Source: Clostridium sp. AM33-3
GTDB taxonomy: Bacteria; Bacillota; Clostridia; Lachnospirales; Lachnospiraceae
Assembly: GCF_003480315.1 (NCBI RefSeq)
Contig: NZ_QUIV01000006.1
Span: 99,092 to 163,091, forward strand
Length of the DNA: 64,000 nt
Reading direction: 5' to 3'
Shown: piece after piece, positions 53,005 through 61,552 of the stretch
Layout of the letters: each line of letters opens with the position of its first letter
Position numbering within the stretch: position 1 is the first letter of the stretch
The notes under the pieces: model-generated
Databases searched by the model: none
What the model was told of the DNA's origin: nothing
The model's input: only the letters and a program-made list of their open reading frames with translations
Position numbers and translations under genes: made by a program

Positions 53005-53283
53005 TTAACTGCCGGACTTTTTCACAGGGGGCTGGTATCCGGCGGCTTTCGCACGCTCACTGGCAGCTTTGCGACGCTCGGCGCTGTATGGCTCCCGGAC
53101 TGATACACACCGCTTGGGGACGGTAAAGTTATGGGCGTCCTTTCGGGTGATCTGGTCGGGGTGCTTTTTTGCCAACAGTTCCAGCTTCTCCATCAGACGG
53201 GGATCGTGGGTATAGACCTCAGCCATTGGTTCTGCCTGGTTATAGAGGAGAATGGTTTCCCGTTCCACTAAAGAGAGCTTCAT
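53005..53283 (-). CDS. Conserved ICE protein, paralogue of 6889-7191
   Basis: 92 residues from MKLSLVERETILLYNQAEPM; basic C-terminus KAAGYQPPVKKSGS. Its ATG overlaps the topB stop (53280-53283). Conserved between primase and topB in Tn1549-like elements. Unknown role; small basic nature would allow DNA binding. Confidence 0.8.
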   Translation of the reverse strand: MKLSLVERETILLYNQAEPMAEVYTHDPRLMEKLELLAKKHPDQITRKDAHNFTVPKRCVSVREPYSAERRKAASERAKAAGYQPPVKKSGS

Positions 53284-55388
53284 CGGCTGCCTCCTTTCCG
53301 CTGGTCAAATTCCAGCTTGAAGTTAGCATACTGTCCATCGTCCTCCAAAACCACAGTGGCATCGTAGGTCTTGCCGGTTTTCTCCGAATATAGCCCCGTC
53401 ACACGGACACGGCCATCGTTCAGCAGCGCAGACACCACAGCCTTGGTCGGCTGTTTTTTCTTGGCAGCCCACCATTTGTTGTTTTTCCAGATTGCAAATT
53501 TGCAAGAATCATTCTGACAGAAGAAGCCTTTTTGCAGTTCTGCAACTTCACCGCCGCAGCGAGGACATTTGCCCACCACCTCACAGGGCGGAATGAACAG
53601 GTACTCAGTTCCCTTGATGACCTGATAAGTCCCCACCAGATCTTTCAGCATGGTGCTGATCCCGTCCAGAAACTCCTCTGGGGCAAGCTGCCCGCGCTCG
53701 ATCTCGCCCAGACGGTACTCCCACTCGGCAGTCAAAAGCGGAGATTGCAGCTGTTCCGGCAAGACTGTGATAAGGGAAACTGCATCGTGGGAAGGGAGAA
53801 GCTGCACCGTTTTCCTGCTCTTTTTTCGTTCCAGAAAACCGGCAGATACCAGCTTTTCCAAAATACCGGCACGGGTGGCCGGTGTACCCAGACCTTTTCG
53901 CTCGGCATCCTCCGGCATATCCTCTTTTCCAGCAGTCTCCATCGCGGACAATAGGGTGTCCTCCGTAAAGTGCTGAGGCGGACTGCTTTTGCCTTCTTTG
54001 ACGATTGCCGCAGAAACCGAAAGGGTCTGTCCTTCGGTCAGCTCCGGCAGGGCTTTCTCTACGCCCTCTTTTTTCGGCTCTGTATCCTTCATTTTGGCAC
54101 GATAAGCGTCCTCCAGTGCTTTCCATCCGGGGTGCTTCACCGTTTTTCCTTTTGTGGTAAACTCCCCACCGGCACACGCTGCAATCACAACGGTTTCCGA
54201 ATAGATATGGGGTTGGGCTACGGCGCACATCAGACGCAGGGTCACCAGCTCCAGCACCGCTTTTTCTCCCGCAGGAAGGGCAGAAAGGTCTGCATCCTTG
54301 AGATTTCTGGTAGGGATTACTGCGTGGTGGTCGGTTACTTTCTTATCGTTGATTACCGTCTGCGGATCACAGGTAATGGCGATTCCTTTGCGAAACGGCA
54401 TAGCATTGGCAACCAGATTCACCAACACCGGCAGGCTGTCTGCCATATCGCCAGTCAGATAGCGGCTGTCAGTACGGGGATAGGTGCAGAGCTTCTTTTC
54501 ATACAGGCTTTGCAGATAGTCCAGGGTCTGCTGGGCTGTAAATCCAAGCAGGCGGTTGGCATCTCTTTGCAGAGTAGTCAGGTCATAGAGGGCAGGCGGC
54601 TTTTCGGACTTTTCCTTGCACTCCACCTTTTTGATTGTGACATTTGCACCCTGACAGGCTTCTTTCAGCTGCTCAGCAGCAACCTTATCCGCCATGCGCT
54701 CCCCGGATACGGTAAGACCGGGCAGCTCCAGCGCCACGGTATAAAAGGGAATCGGCTGAAAGGTGTCGATCTCAGCTTCTCGCTGAACAATAAGCGCCAG
54801 CGTCGGGGACATCACGCGCCCGATGTTAAGGGTGCGGTGGTACAGCACGGAAAAAAGCCTTGTAGCATTGATCCCCACCAGCCAGTCGGCCTTGGCACGG
54901 CAGAGGGCAGCATCCCGAAGTCCGTCATAATCCGCACGGGGGCGCAGGTTTGCAAAGCCTTCCCTTATAGCGGAGTCCTCCATCGAAGAAATCCAGAGCC
55001 TTTTCATAGGCTTTTGACAGTCTGCCAGCTCATAGACACTGCGGAAGATTAGCTCACCCTCGCGTCCGGCATCGCAGGCATTTACCACTTCCGTCACATC
55101 CGGGGCATTCATCAGCTTTTTGAGAATATCAAACTGCTTTTTCTTATCTTTTCCCACCACCATCTGCCAATGTTCCGGCAGGATAGGCAGATCATCATAT
55201 CGCCACTTGGCATACTTTGGGTCATAGCTGTCTGCATCCGCAAGACCGGCCAGGTGGCCCACGCACCAGCTGACACGCCAGCCGTTGCCCTCCAGATACC
55301 CGTCCTTACGGACGGTTGCGCCGATCACCGCCGCCAAACTCTGGGCAACTGATGGTTTTTCGGCAATTACCAATTTATGTTGAGCCAT
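53280..55388 (-). CDS. topB: DNA topoisomerase III
   Basis: 702-residue type IA topoisomerase. TOPRIM domain with VIAEKPSVAQ and DAGREGE, active-site tyrosine in CTYPRTDSRYL near 302, and C-terminal zinc ribbon (CPRCGGEVAELQKGFFC). Relaxes and decatenates DNA during replication and transfer of the element. Overlaps the small gene before it by 14 bp. Confidence 0.95.
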   Translation of the reverse strand: MAQHKLVIAEKPSVAQSLAAVIGATVRKDGYLEGNGWRVSWCVGHLAGLADADSYDPKYAKWRYDDLPILPEHWQMVVGKDKKKQFDILKKLMNAPDVTEVVNACDAGREGELIFRSVYELADCQKPMKRLWISSMEDSAIREGFANLRPRADYDGLRDAALCRAKADWLVGINATRLFSVLYHRTLNIGRVMSPTLALIVQREAEIDTFQPIPFYTVALELPGLTVSGERMADKVAAEQLKEACQGANVTIKKVECKEKSEKPPALYDLTTLQRDANRLLGFTAQQTLDYLQSLYEKKLCTYPRTDSRYLTGDMADSLPVLVNLVANAMPFRKGIAITCDPQTVINDKKVTDHHAVIPTRNLKDADLSALPAGEKAVLELVTLRLMCAVAQPHIYSETVVIAACAGGEFTTKGKTVKHPGWKALEDAYRAKMKDTEPKKEGVEKALPELTEGQTLSVSAAIVKEGKSSPPQHFTEDTLLSAMETAGKEDMPEDAERKGLGTPATRAGILEKLVSAGFLERKKSRKTVQLLPSHDAVSLITVLPEQLQSPLLTAEWEYRLGEIERGQLAPEEFLDGISTMLKDLVGTYQVIKGTEYLFIPPCEVVGKCPRCGGEVAELQKGFFCQNDSCKFAIWKNNKWWAAKKKQPTKAVVSALLNDGRVRVTGLYSEKTGKTYDATVVLEDDGQYANFKLEFDQRKGGSR

Positions 55389-55578
55389 GATGGTTCCTCC
55401 TCTCTTTGAGCCATCGGGACATTTCCCGGTGACAGATACCTACGCATGGTCTTCCATAATTCCCGCAACCATAGCAGGGGTGGCTGTGGGGCAAAGAAGG
55501 AGAACGGGAAGTTTCCTTCCCGCCCTCCGGCCTGCGTGTCATCATGCGTTCATAGGGACTGTCTGTGAAACGGGTCAT
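55375..55578 (-). CDS. Small Cys-rich ICE protein (67 aa)
   Basis: [20 protein letters not shown], then [21 protein letters not shown]: a CxxC...CxxxC metal-binding pattern, basic C-terminus. A conserved partner of topB in this element type. It overlaps both neighbours by a few bases, so it is certainly in the operon. Function unknown. Confidence 0.75.
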   Translation of the reverse strand: MTRFTDSPYERMMTRRPEGGKETSRSPSLPHSHPCYGCGNYGRPCVGICHREMSRWLKERRNHHGST

Positions 55579-56339
55579 TTCACACTTTCCTCATCATCTT
55601 CTTCTGTGCTGCCCCCGTCAGCATCCGGTTCTTCCGACTCCTCATCCTCGGTTTCCCATTCCTCGGAATCTTCCTCTCCATAATCATAATCGTCCAGACT
55701 GTCATTGCCCTTGGTCTTAGGCTTGTTCTTAACGAGCTTCAAGTAGGCAAATACGCCACCGCCTCCCAGCAGAGCCAGCAAAAGGACTATCGCAGCCGGG
55801 TTCAATTCGGCAGGCTTCTCTTTTTCCGGCTCCGATGTTTCTGCCGGAGGTTCCGGTGCTTTGCCCGTACATTTACTCTTATCAGTTGCGCAGACCGGGC
55901 AGGTCGTATTGACTGCCCCTGCTTCACATTTTGTTGAACAGCTACACACAGCAGCCGGCTCCTCTTTGACATTTTCATCTTCCATCAATGCCATCAAATC
56001 CGCTTCATCCACCTGGTTCAGAAAGTGAACAGCAGTCTTTTTATCCTCATTAGCCCTGTCGATCAAAATGTAAAAATAGTTGCCAGCTTTGGTCGTAACA
56101 GTAATAAGCTGCTTATTGCCTCCAAAATCATCCACCAATGCCGCATTCCCCTCCGGTGTAAGTGCCGGTGCCGGTTCTGTTTCTTCCACAATCACATTGC
56201 TGTCATTGGTAGAATCCTCTGCCGGTGCCGCCGGAGCCTGTTCTGACCCCTGTGCAAAAGCAGGGATCGTAAAGCCAAATGCCACAACCATTGTCAGGCA
56301 AAGGGCGGAAAGTGTTTTGCAAATTCTTTTATTCTTCAT
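55575..56339 (-). CDS. DUF4366 secreted/membrane protein
   Basis: 254 residues: signal peptide ([22 protein letters not shown]), extracellular DUF4366 domain ([34 protein letters not shown]), a Cys-rich patch, one membrane helix ([19 protein letters not shown]) and an acidic cytoplasmic tail. Typical component of CTn/Tn1549 transfer regions, anchored in the cell envelope; may belong to the transfer channel. Confidence 0.9.
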   Translation of the reverse strand: MKNKRICKTLSALCLTMVVAFGFTIPAFAQGSEQAPAAPAEDSTNDSNVIVEETEPAPALTPEGNAALVDDFGGNKQLITVTTKAGNYFYILIDRANEDKKTAVHFLNQVDEADLMALMEDENVKEEPAAVCSCSTKCEAGAVNTTCPVCATDKSKCTGKAPEPPAETSEPEKEKPAELNPAAIVLLLALLGGGGVFAYLKLVKNKPKTKGNDSLDDYDYGEEDSEEWETEDEESEEPDADGGSTEEDDEESVK

Positions 56340-56586
56340 AAGCGGTAACCTCCTGATTATTTGATTCCGACAGTGCTGTATCTCTGCCGTGGTTCATTCC
56401 ACCGGAAAGCATAGCGTTCAGCTGTGCTGGAGTCATGCGTAACGCACGAACCATCTGAACGATTTCCAGATTCTCTGCCTCCGTTTTCTGTGCTTCCAGG
56501 GTCTTGAGCTTTTCCTGATATTCCGCAATCTTCTCACGGGTTTTCTCAATTTCCTGGTCGATACGTTCAATTTTGTTTTTTGCCAT
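56329..56586 (-). CDS. DUF4315-family protein
   Basis: 85 residues, an N-terminal coiled coil ([20 protein letters not shown]) and the motif [19 protein letters not shown]. Overlaps the DUF4366 gene by 11 bp. Constant neighbour of DUF4366 in these ICEs. Confidence 0.9.
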   Translation of the reverse strand: MAKNKIERIDQEIEKTREKIAEYQEKLKTLEAQKTEAENLEIVQMVRALRMTPAQLNAMLSGGMNHGRDTALSESNNQEVTAYEE

Positions 56587-56614
56587 AACCGTTCACTCCT
56601 TTCCACAAAGTCTG

Positions 56615-58351
56615 TTACCAGTTCATCAGGCCGTAGCCCTTAATACTTTGATAATTCAGGTCATAACTTTTGATCTTGCAGGCATCGCCGGAATTTCCCT
56701 CCACCGTATAAACACGGCTGCCATCCGTACCGATCACGATACCCACATGGTCTGCTGTCCCATCCAAATCCCAATCAAAGAAAATTGCATCTCCGGGAGC
56801 CAGATTGTTATAGCCTCTTGCACCCCATTGTCCATGAGACTGGAACCACGGAACGCCCTGCCACTCACAGCCTGCAAAGCGCGGTTCACTTTTTCCAGCC
56901 TGGTTATAACACCAGGATACAAAGCAGGCGCACCACTCCACGCGGCTGTCAAAGCCATACCAGCTCCAATAAGGATAGCCGCCCACATTGCCCACCTGAC
57001 GCTTGGCCAGTTCCACCAGCTGAGGATTACCGGGGCGGGTACCGTTAATGAACTGCACACCGGACAGATCTTCCGAGCCGCTGGTATCAGGGGAACCGCC
57101 GCCAAACAACAACGGCTTATTGCCCATGGTCTGCCGGTAAACCTGATACATTTCCATCTGCTCCGGGGTCAGTAACTCCGACGCCACAGCGGAAATGGGC
57201 TTGCTGGTGAGTTTCACATTCAAAATGTAATACTCATAGGGGACTTCTTCTGAGGTGGTCTCGCCGGTCTCCGGGTCGGTGGAGGTCTCCGTGCGGTAGC
57301 GAATCTCCACTTCCTCAGTAAGCGTCAGCTGATACTGTGCTGCAAACACACGCGCCAGCTCTGTCTGAGCGCTCTGCTGGGTGTAACCTTGCAAGACGGC
57401 AGACAGAAATGCTGCCAGCTCATGAGGGTCATGGCCGATCATACCAAGGTCATAGCGATACTCGTCATACCCTGGGTGGCTGCTTTCAATGTTGTCGATT
57501 TCCTCCTGTAACTGGACTTCTCTGGCTGCATAATCTGCCTCCACTGCCAGCATTTCCGGGTCATCCGACGGATAAGTGGTGCCGGAGAGAACGGAACCGA
57601 TGCTCTGCGCCATCATGGAGCAGGAGGACATGGTATTCATCAGCATACAGGTAATGAGAAACAAAACCCCTGCCATCAGGAAACCCTTCTTGTGGCGCAC
57701 GACGAACGCCCCTGCCTGCTGTGCCTTTTCTTTCACCGTCCTTGCGGCTTTTCCGGTTTTGGACGCAGCCTGGGCGGTATTTCCGGCAGTCTGACCGGCG
57801 TGTTTGGCGGCGGCATACTGCCTTTTGATGGCCTGCTTTTGCTGCCAGCGGGAAAGAGGGTTGCTGGCAAACTGGGGATTTTCCTGCAAAGATTTCTGGT
57901 ACAGGACATTTACATTTGCCTTTTCCAGTTGGCGCTCTGCCTGTGCTGCTTTGCGGTACGGCTTCAGCTTGTGGCTGCGATAGCCCTCCCGCACCAGATA
58001 AGCGCCAGTCTCCACCGCTTCCTCGGACTTATGGGCGCTTTCCACGCCCACGTTGTCCTGCTCTGTTTCCCGGATCTCTTTGTGGAGCTTGCCCACGACC
58101 AGATGGACGGGAGCTTCCCTGACTCCTTGAGAAACTTTGGAAGGTGGCTTTTTCTTGTCCTCAAAGGTCAGCTTCGAGGTCTTTTTTCCGGTATCCGGGT
58201 CAATGACCGTCTGCCTGACCTTTTTCTTTGGGATATTGGCCTGCGCCTTATCTGCTCTGGCCGCAGCTTTCTCCGCTTTACGGATCGGCTTTTCCAGTGC
58301 AGGGTCAGACCGTTCCTCATCAGTAAAGCGCAGGCGCGGTTCCTTATTCAA
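56615..58351 (-). CDS. CHAP-domain peptidoglycan hydrolase of the transfer apparatus
   Basis: 578 residues. A long basic cytoplasmic N-terminus (1-210), one membrane helix (FLMAGVLFLITCMLMNTM about 225-243), an extracellular stretch, and a C-terminal CHAP amidase with catalytic Cys in WCACFVSWCYNQAG and His in DHVGIVIG. It opens the wall for the mating channel (VirB1-like role). No separate lysozyme domain. Overlaps the gene before it by 8 bp. Confidence 0.92.
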   Translation of the reverse strand: MNKEPRLRFTDEERSDPALEKPIRKAEKAAARADKAQANIPKKKVRQTVIDPDTGKKTSKLTFEDKKKPPSKVSQGVREAPVHLVVGKLHKEIRETEQDNVGVESAHKSEEAVETGAYLVREGYRSHKLKPYRKAAQAERQLEKANVNVLYQKSLQENPQFASNPLSRWQQKQAIKRQYAAAKHAGQTAGNTAQAASKTGKAARTVKEKAQQAGAFVVRHKKGFLMAGVLFLITCMLMNTMSSCSMMAQSIGSVLSGTTYPSDDPEMLAVEADYAAREVQLQEEIDNIESSHPGYDEYRYDLGMIGHDPHELAAFLSAVLQGYTQQSAQTELARVFAAQYQLTLTEEVEIRYRTETSTDPETGETTSEEVPYEYYILNVKLTSKPISAVASELLTPEQMEMYQVYRQTMGNKPLLFGGGSPDTSGSEDLSGVQFINGTRPGNPQLVELAKRQVGNVGGYPYWSWYGFDSRVEWCACFVSWCYNQAGKSEPRFAGCEWQGVPWFQSHGQWGARGYNNLAPGDAIFFDWDLDGTADHVGIVIGTDGSRVYTVEGNSGDACKIKSYDLNYQSIKGYGLMNW

Positions 58352-58727
58352 ACCATTCTCCCAGCATGAGGGAGGACATCATGTAGTGCAGCTCTGCATA
58401 AATGGCCATTCCCACAGGATCGTTGAACATACAGCCGGACAGATAGGCATAAAACTGTGCCACCACATCGGACAGGATCTTCGCCTCTGTTCCTTCCAGA
58501 ATCAGGCCGCCCATACCTTCTTTAGCACGAATGGCGCTCCATACCTCTGCCAGACGGAGAAGCCCCACCTGACCGGTCTCATTCAGTTCGGCTGCCTGAT
58601 CTGCCGCCGTGCGGCACTCACTTACCGCATCGGCCATGACCGTAAGCAACTGGCTGCGCTGGGCATTTACCGCCCTGTCAAAAAACATCAGCGGGTTTTT
58701 ATTCAAAATGTTGGGGTTCATCATCAT
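58344..58727 (-). CDS. Conserved ICE hypothetical protein (127 aa)
   Basis: Starts with three ATG codons overlapping the virB4 stop (MMMNPNILNKNP). Helical, no membrane segment: AVNAQRSQLLTVMADAVSEC, LYYMMSSLMLGEWFE-like end. Fixed partner between VirB4 and the CHAP protein in this element type. Function unknown. Confidence 0.75.
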   Translation of the reverse strand: MMMNPNILNKNPLMFFDRAVNAQRSQLLTVMADAVSECRTAADQAAELNETGQVGLLRLAEVWSAIRAKEGMGGLILEGTEAKILSDVVAQFYAYLSGCMFNDPVGMAIYAELHYMMSSLMLGEWFE

Positions 58728-59992
58728 TCATCCTCCTTCTTTTTCAGTTCCTGGGGTTTGGTGGTCATAATGCGGTAAAGCTCGGTATTCTTCGGGAAGT
58801 GATCCACGAAAGGCAGGATTGTAGAGCCATAAAACAGCAGGCCCTCGCCCTCACCGGAGTGGGTCACATAAGATAATTGGTGTGTGGAAATCCCCAGCTG
58901 CTTGGCGAGGATCTGACGGTCTCCGCCTGCCTGGTTGAGCATATACACGAAGTCGGAATTTTCAAAGATATTTTCCACCTCGCGGCTGCTCAAAAGGTCT
59001 TTGACATTCTGGGTGATACCTGTCGGAATACCGCCCCATTTTCTGAATCGCTTCCAGATTTCCACCGTATAGGCGGCGGTCTGCTCCTCCTTCAAAAGCA
59101 GGTGCATCTCGTCGATGTAGTAGCGGGTAGACTTGTGAGCGGCACGGTTGATGGTAACGCGGTTCCACACCTGATCCTGTACCACCAGCATACCGATTTT
59201 CTTGAGCTGCTTGCCCAGTTCCTTGATGTCATAGCAGACAATCCGGTTATCAATGTCCACATTGCTCTGATGATTGAACACATTCAAAGAACCCGTTACA
59301 TAGATTTCCAATGCCGTTGCAATGTACTGAGCTTCTTTTTCTTCCTGCTCCCGCAACAGGTTATAAAGGTCCTCCAAAATCGGCATATTCTCCGGCTTTG
59401 GGTCATTGAGATAATCGTTGTAAACCAGCCGTACACAACGGTCAATAATGGTTTTCTGCACCGGCTGCAAGCCCTCCTTACCGCCCACGATCAGCTCACA
59501 CAAGCTGAGGATAAAGTCAGACTTGAGTGACAGCGGGCTTTCATCATCCGAATAGTCCAGGTTCAGATCCATCGGATTGATGTAGTTGGTTGAAGTAGGT
59601 GAGATCTTGATGACCTGCCCATGCAGACGCTCCACCAGAGGTGCGTACTCCGCTTCCGGGTCACAGATGATAACATCATCACTGGTAAGCAAAAAACAGT
59701 TGGCAATTTCTCGTTTTGCACTGAAGGACTTACCGGAACCCGGCGTACCCAAAATCAAGCCGTTGGGGTTTTTCAGCAGCTTTCTGTCTACCATGATGAG
59801 GTTGTTGGATAGGGCGTTGATGCCGTAGTACAGAGCTTCTTTCCCGTTCTGGAACAGTTCCTGCGTAGTAAAGGGCACAAAGATAGCTGTAGAACTGGTG
59901 GTCAGTCCTCGCTGGATCTCGATCTGATTGAGTCCCAGGGGCAGACAGCTCATCAGCCCTTCTTCCTGCTGAAAGTCCAGCCTGGTCAGCTG
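58724..59992 (-). pseudogene. VirB4-type conjugation ATPase, N-terminal half missing
   Basis: The frame runs from QLTRLDFQQEEGLMSCLPLG at 59992 to the stop at 58724, about 423 residues. It has Walker A GTPGSGKS, FLLTSDDVIICDPEAEY, Walker B RYYIDEMHLLL and QNVKDLL, the motor domain of VirB4/TraE. Intact homologues have about 350-400 more residues in front. At about 59990 the frame meets an unrelated methyltransferase fragment, so virB4 was split there. An ATG at 59953 could give a 409-residue motor domain, but a working VirB4 is unlikely. Confidence 0.85.
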
Positions 59993-60375
59993 ACAGTTTC
60001 TCTATTGGTCGCATCCGCTACACAAAATTCAATTTGTTTTGCATATTGTGATTGCCGTCTTTTAGCCAATTCTATCATTTTTTTGCTGTAATCAAAAGCG
60101 ACAATCGAAGCGCCTCTTTGTGCAAGATACGAAGAATAATTTCCATTGCCACACGCAATATCCAAAATGTAATCCGCAGGATTAGGAGATAGAAGTTCCG
60201 TTACTTTGGGACGCACTACCTCTCTGTGAAATTCATTAGATTTGTCACCCATTGCATTATCCCAAAATTGTGCGTTTTTCTCCCAGATTTTTTTACTTTC
60301 CTCTGTTCCCATGTTCTCTCCCACTCCCAAAATTTGCCTTTTTGCTTCCATTAAATCTTCCTTACTATATTCCAT
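59986..60375 (-). pseudogene. SAM-dependent methyltransferase fragment
   Basis: 129 codons from MEYSKEDLMEAKRQILGVGE; the SAM motif ILDIACGNGNYSSYLA and FDYSKKMIELA are intact, but the sequence ends at DATNRETVS where it joins virB4, losing the second half of the Rossmann fold. TTACC... upstream holds a modest GGGTAAC site. It marks the left border of the resistance island. Confidence 0.75.
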
Positions 60376-60510
60376 TGTTACCCTCCATAACTTCTGATTG
60401 TTGCCGTCTTGACTATTATGTATCTTTTCTTTCCAAAATGGTATAGGCTTTTATTTTTATAATGCTGCAAAACTTTTCTTCTGTAAGGTATTCAAAGGAT
60501 ATTTCCCTTT

Positions 60511-60548
60511 GCCGCCGCTATTGGAAAGCCAAAAGCAGCGGCTTTTTT
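60511..60548 (+). terminator. Plus-strand terminator-like hairpin
   Basis: GCCGCCGCT (60511-60519) pairs with AGCAGCGGC (60534-60542), one mismatch, followed by TTTTTT. No plus-strand gene precedes it now. The surrounding 60376-60588 is AT-rich and holds no gene. Confidence 0.5.
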
Positions 60549-60588
60549 ACGCGATATGACCGAAAAGTCTAGAAAGCAGGATATGTCA

Positions 60589-61044
60589 TCATTTGTCATT
60601 TCTTCTCAATGTAATAACTGCATGGCATATCAAGCCAAATACAAGAGAAAAACAGCCACCGCCAAATAGTGATGCTCCCCACCCTGCACCCGACATTGTC
60701 ATAAAACCGCCAACAAAGAAAATACCAATGCCAAGAAATATCCCGACACCATAAAAAAGTCCAATTGCCATATCATACTTATTAAATTGTCGTTTCTCTT
60801 TTTTTTCACATGTTTCCATTTTTGTTATTACCTCCTTCGCAAAATCGTCCATGTGGACTCCAAAAAGAAAACAAATTTTTTTCAACGTATTTAAATCGGG
60901 TTCATTAACATCTCTCTCCCAATTCGATAGCGCCTGCCGGGTAACATTCAATTCCCCAGCCAGTTCTTCCTGTGTCATTCCCGATTGTGTTCGCAGATGA
61001 CGTATTTGCTTTCCTGTTGTAATATCCGTCTGTTTCTGGTTCAA
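60589..61044 (-). CDS. XRE regulator with two membrane helices
   Basis: 151 residues: N-terminal HTH (LRTQSGMTQEELAGELNVTRQALSNWERD), then a basic stretch and two hydrophobic segments (GLFYGVGIFLGIGIFFVGG and ASLFGGGCFSLVFGLICHAV). Membrane-tethered XRE proteins are common next to resistance and transporter genes. GGAGGAACC precedes the ATG. It reads away from the tetracycline genes. Confidence 0.85.
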   Translation of the reverse strand: MNQKQTDITTGKQIRHLRTQSGMTQEELAGELNVTRQALSNWERDVNEPDLNTLKKICFLFGVHMDDFAKEVITKMETCEKKEKRQFNKYDMAIGLFYGVGIFLGIGIFFVGGFMTMSGAGWGASLFGGGCFSLVFGLICHAVITLRRNDK

Positions 61045-61092
61045 AATGGTTCCTCCTCTCTGATGCTGATTTTATCAATATACGATACATTT

Positions 61093-61191
61093 ATGCAGAC
61101 AACACCACGGATCGGCTTTTGGCTGGACAATTCCAATCAAACACCACAGCAGACAGCAGAAACCATTCTGAACACCAGGAAGCCGGTATGA
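61093..61191 (+). pseudogene. 3' remnant of a kinase/AAA-like gene
   Basis: 32 codons MQTTPRIGFWLDNSNQTPQQ...TILNTRKPV. The pattern WLDNSNQTP-x2-T resembles the C-terminus of small AAA/phosphotransferase proteins. No front half is present. A scar of an earlier gene upstream of the tetracycline operon. Confidence 0.35.
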
Positions 61192-61230
61192 TTGTTACAT
61201 ATAAGGGGAAGAAAAATTTCTTTTAAGTAC

Positions 61231-61259
61231 TTGCTTTCCTAAAACTGATGTGATATAAT
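61231..61259 (+). promoter_or_regulatory. Promoter of the tetracycline-resistance gene
   Basis: -35 TTGCTT (61231-61236), 17-bp spacer, -10 TATAAT (61254-61259), about 30 bp before the first leader peptide. Confidence 0.75.
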
Positions 61260-61288
61260 AGCTTCATTCCAGAAAAGGAGTAAAAAAT

Positions 61289-61312
61289 ATGCGGCAAGGT
61301 ATTCTTAAATAA
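61289..61312 (+). CDS. Leader peptide MRQGILK
   Basis: Seven-codon peptide behind AAAAGGAG, the same as found upstream of tet(M) in Tn916. Its coding sequence (GGCAAGGTATTCTTAAAT) is complementary to 61388-61405 (ATTTAAGAATACTTTTGCC region), giving a long-range stem that can change with ribosome position. Confidence 0.75.
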   Translation: MRQGILK

Positions 61313-61448
61313 AACTATAATCAAATAGTGGGAACAAAGAATTATGATAGCTCCTTTTGTGGGGGCTTGGTTTTTTGTACCAAATTTAAGAATACTTTTG
61401 CCTTATCAATTTTGACATATTCAAAAAACAGCAATCACAAATAGGTGT

Positions 61449-61478
61449 ATGCTGTATATGTGTATGTCCGCAAATTAG
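61449..61478 (+). CDS. Second leader peptide MLYMCMSAN
   Basis: Nine codons ending directly at the attenuator hairpin. It corresponds in place to the longer tet(M) leader of Tn916, here shortened by an early TAG. Ribosome stalling or speed on it should decide whether the terminator forms. Confidence 0.6.
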   Translation: MLYMCMSAN

Positions 61479-61519
61479 AATCCCCAGTGGTAAAAGTATT
61501 TTACTGCTGGGGATTTTTA
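61479..61519 (+). terminator. Attenuator terminator of the tet operon
   Basis: AATCCCCAG/CTGGGGATT with an inner GTAAAA/TTTTAC, followed by TTTTAT, 34 bp before the tet start. Same element as in Tn916 tet(M) regulation, where tetracycline favours read-through. Confidence 0.8.
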
Positions 61520-61552
61520 TGCCCTTTGGGGCTGTAAAGGGAGGACAATCAC

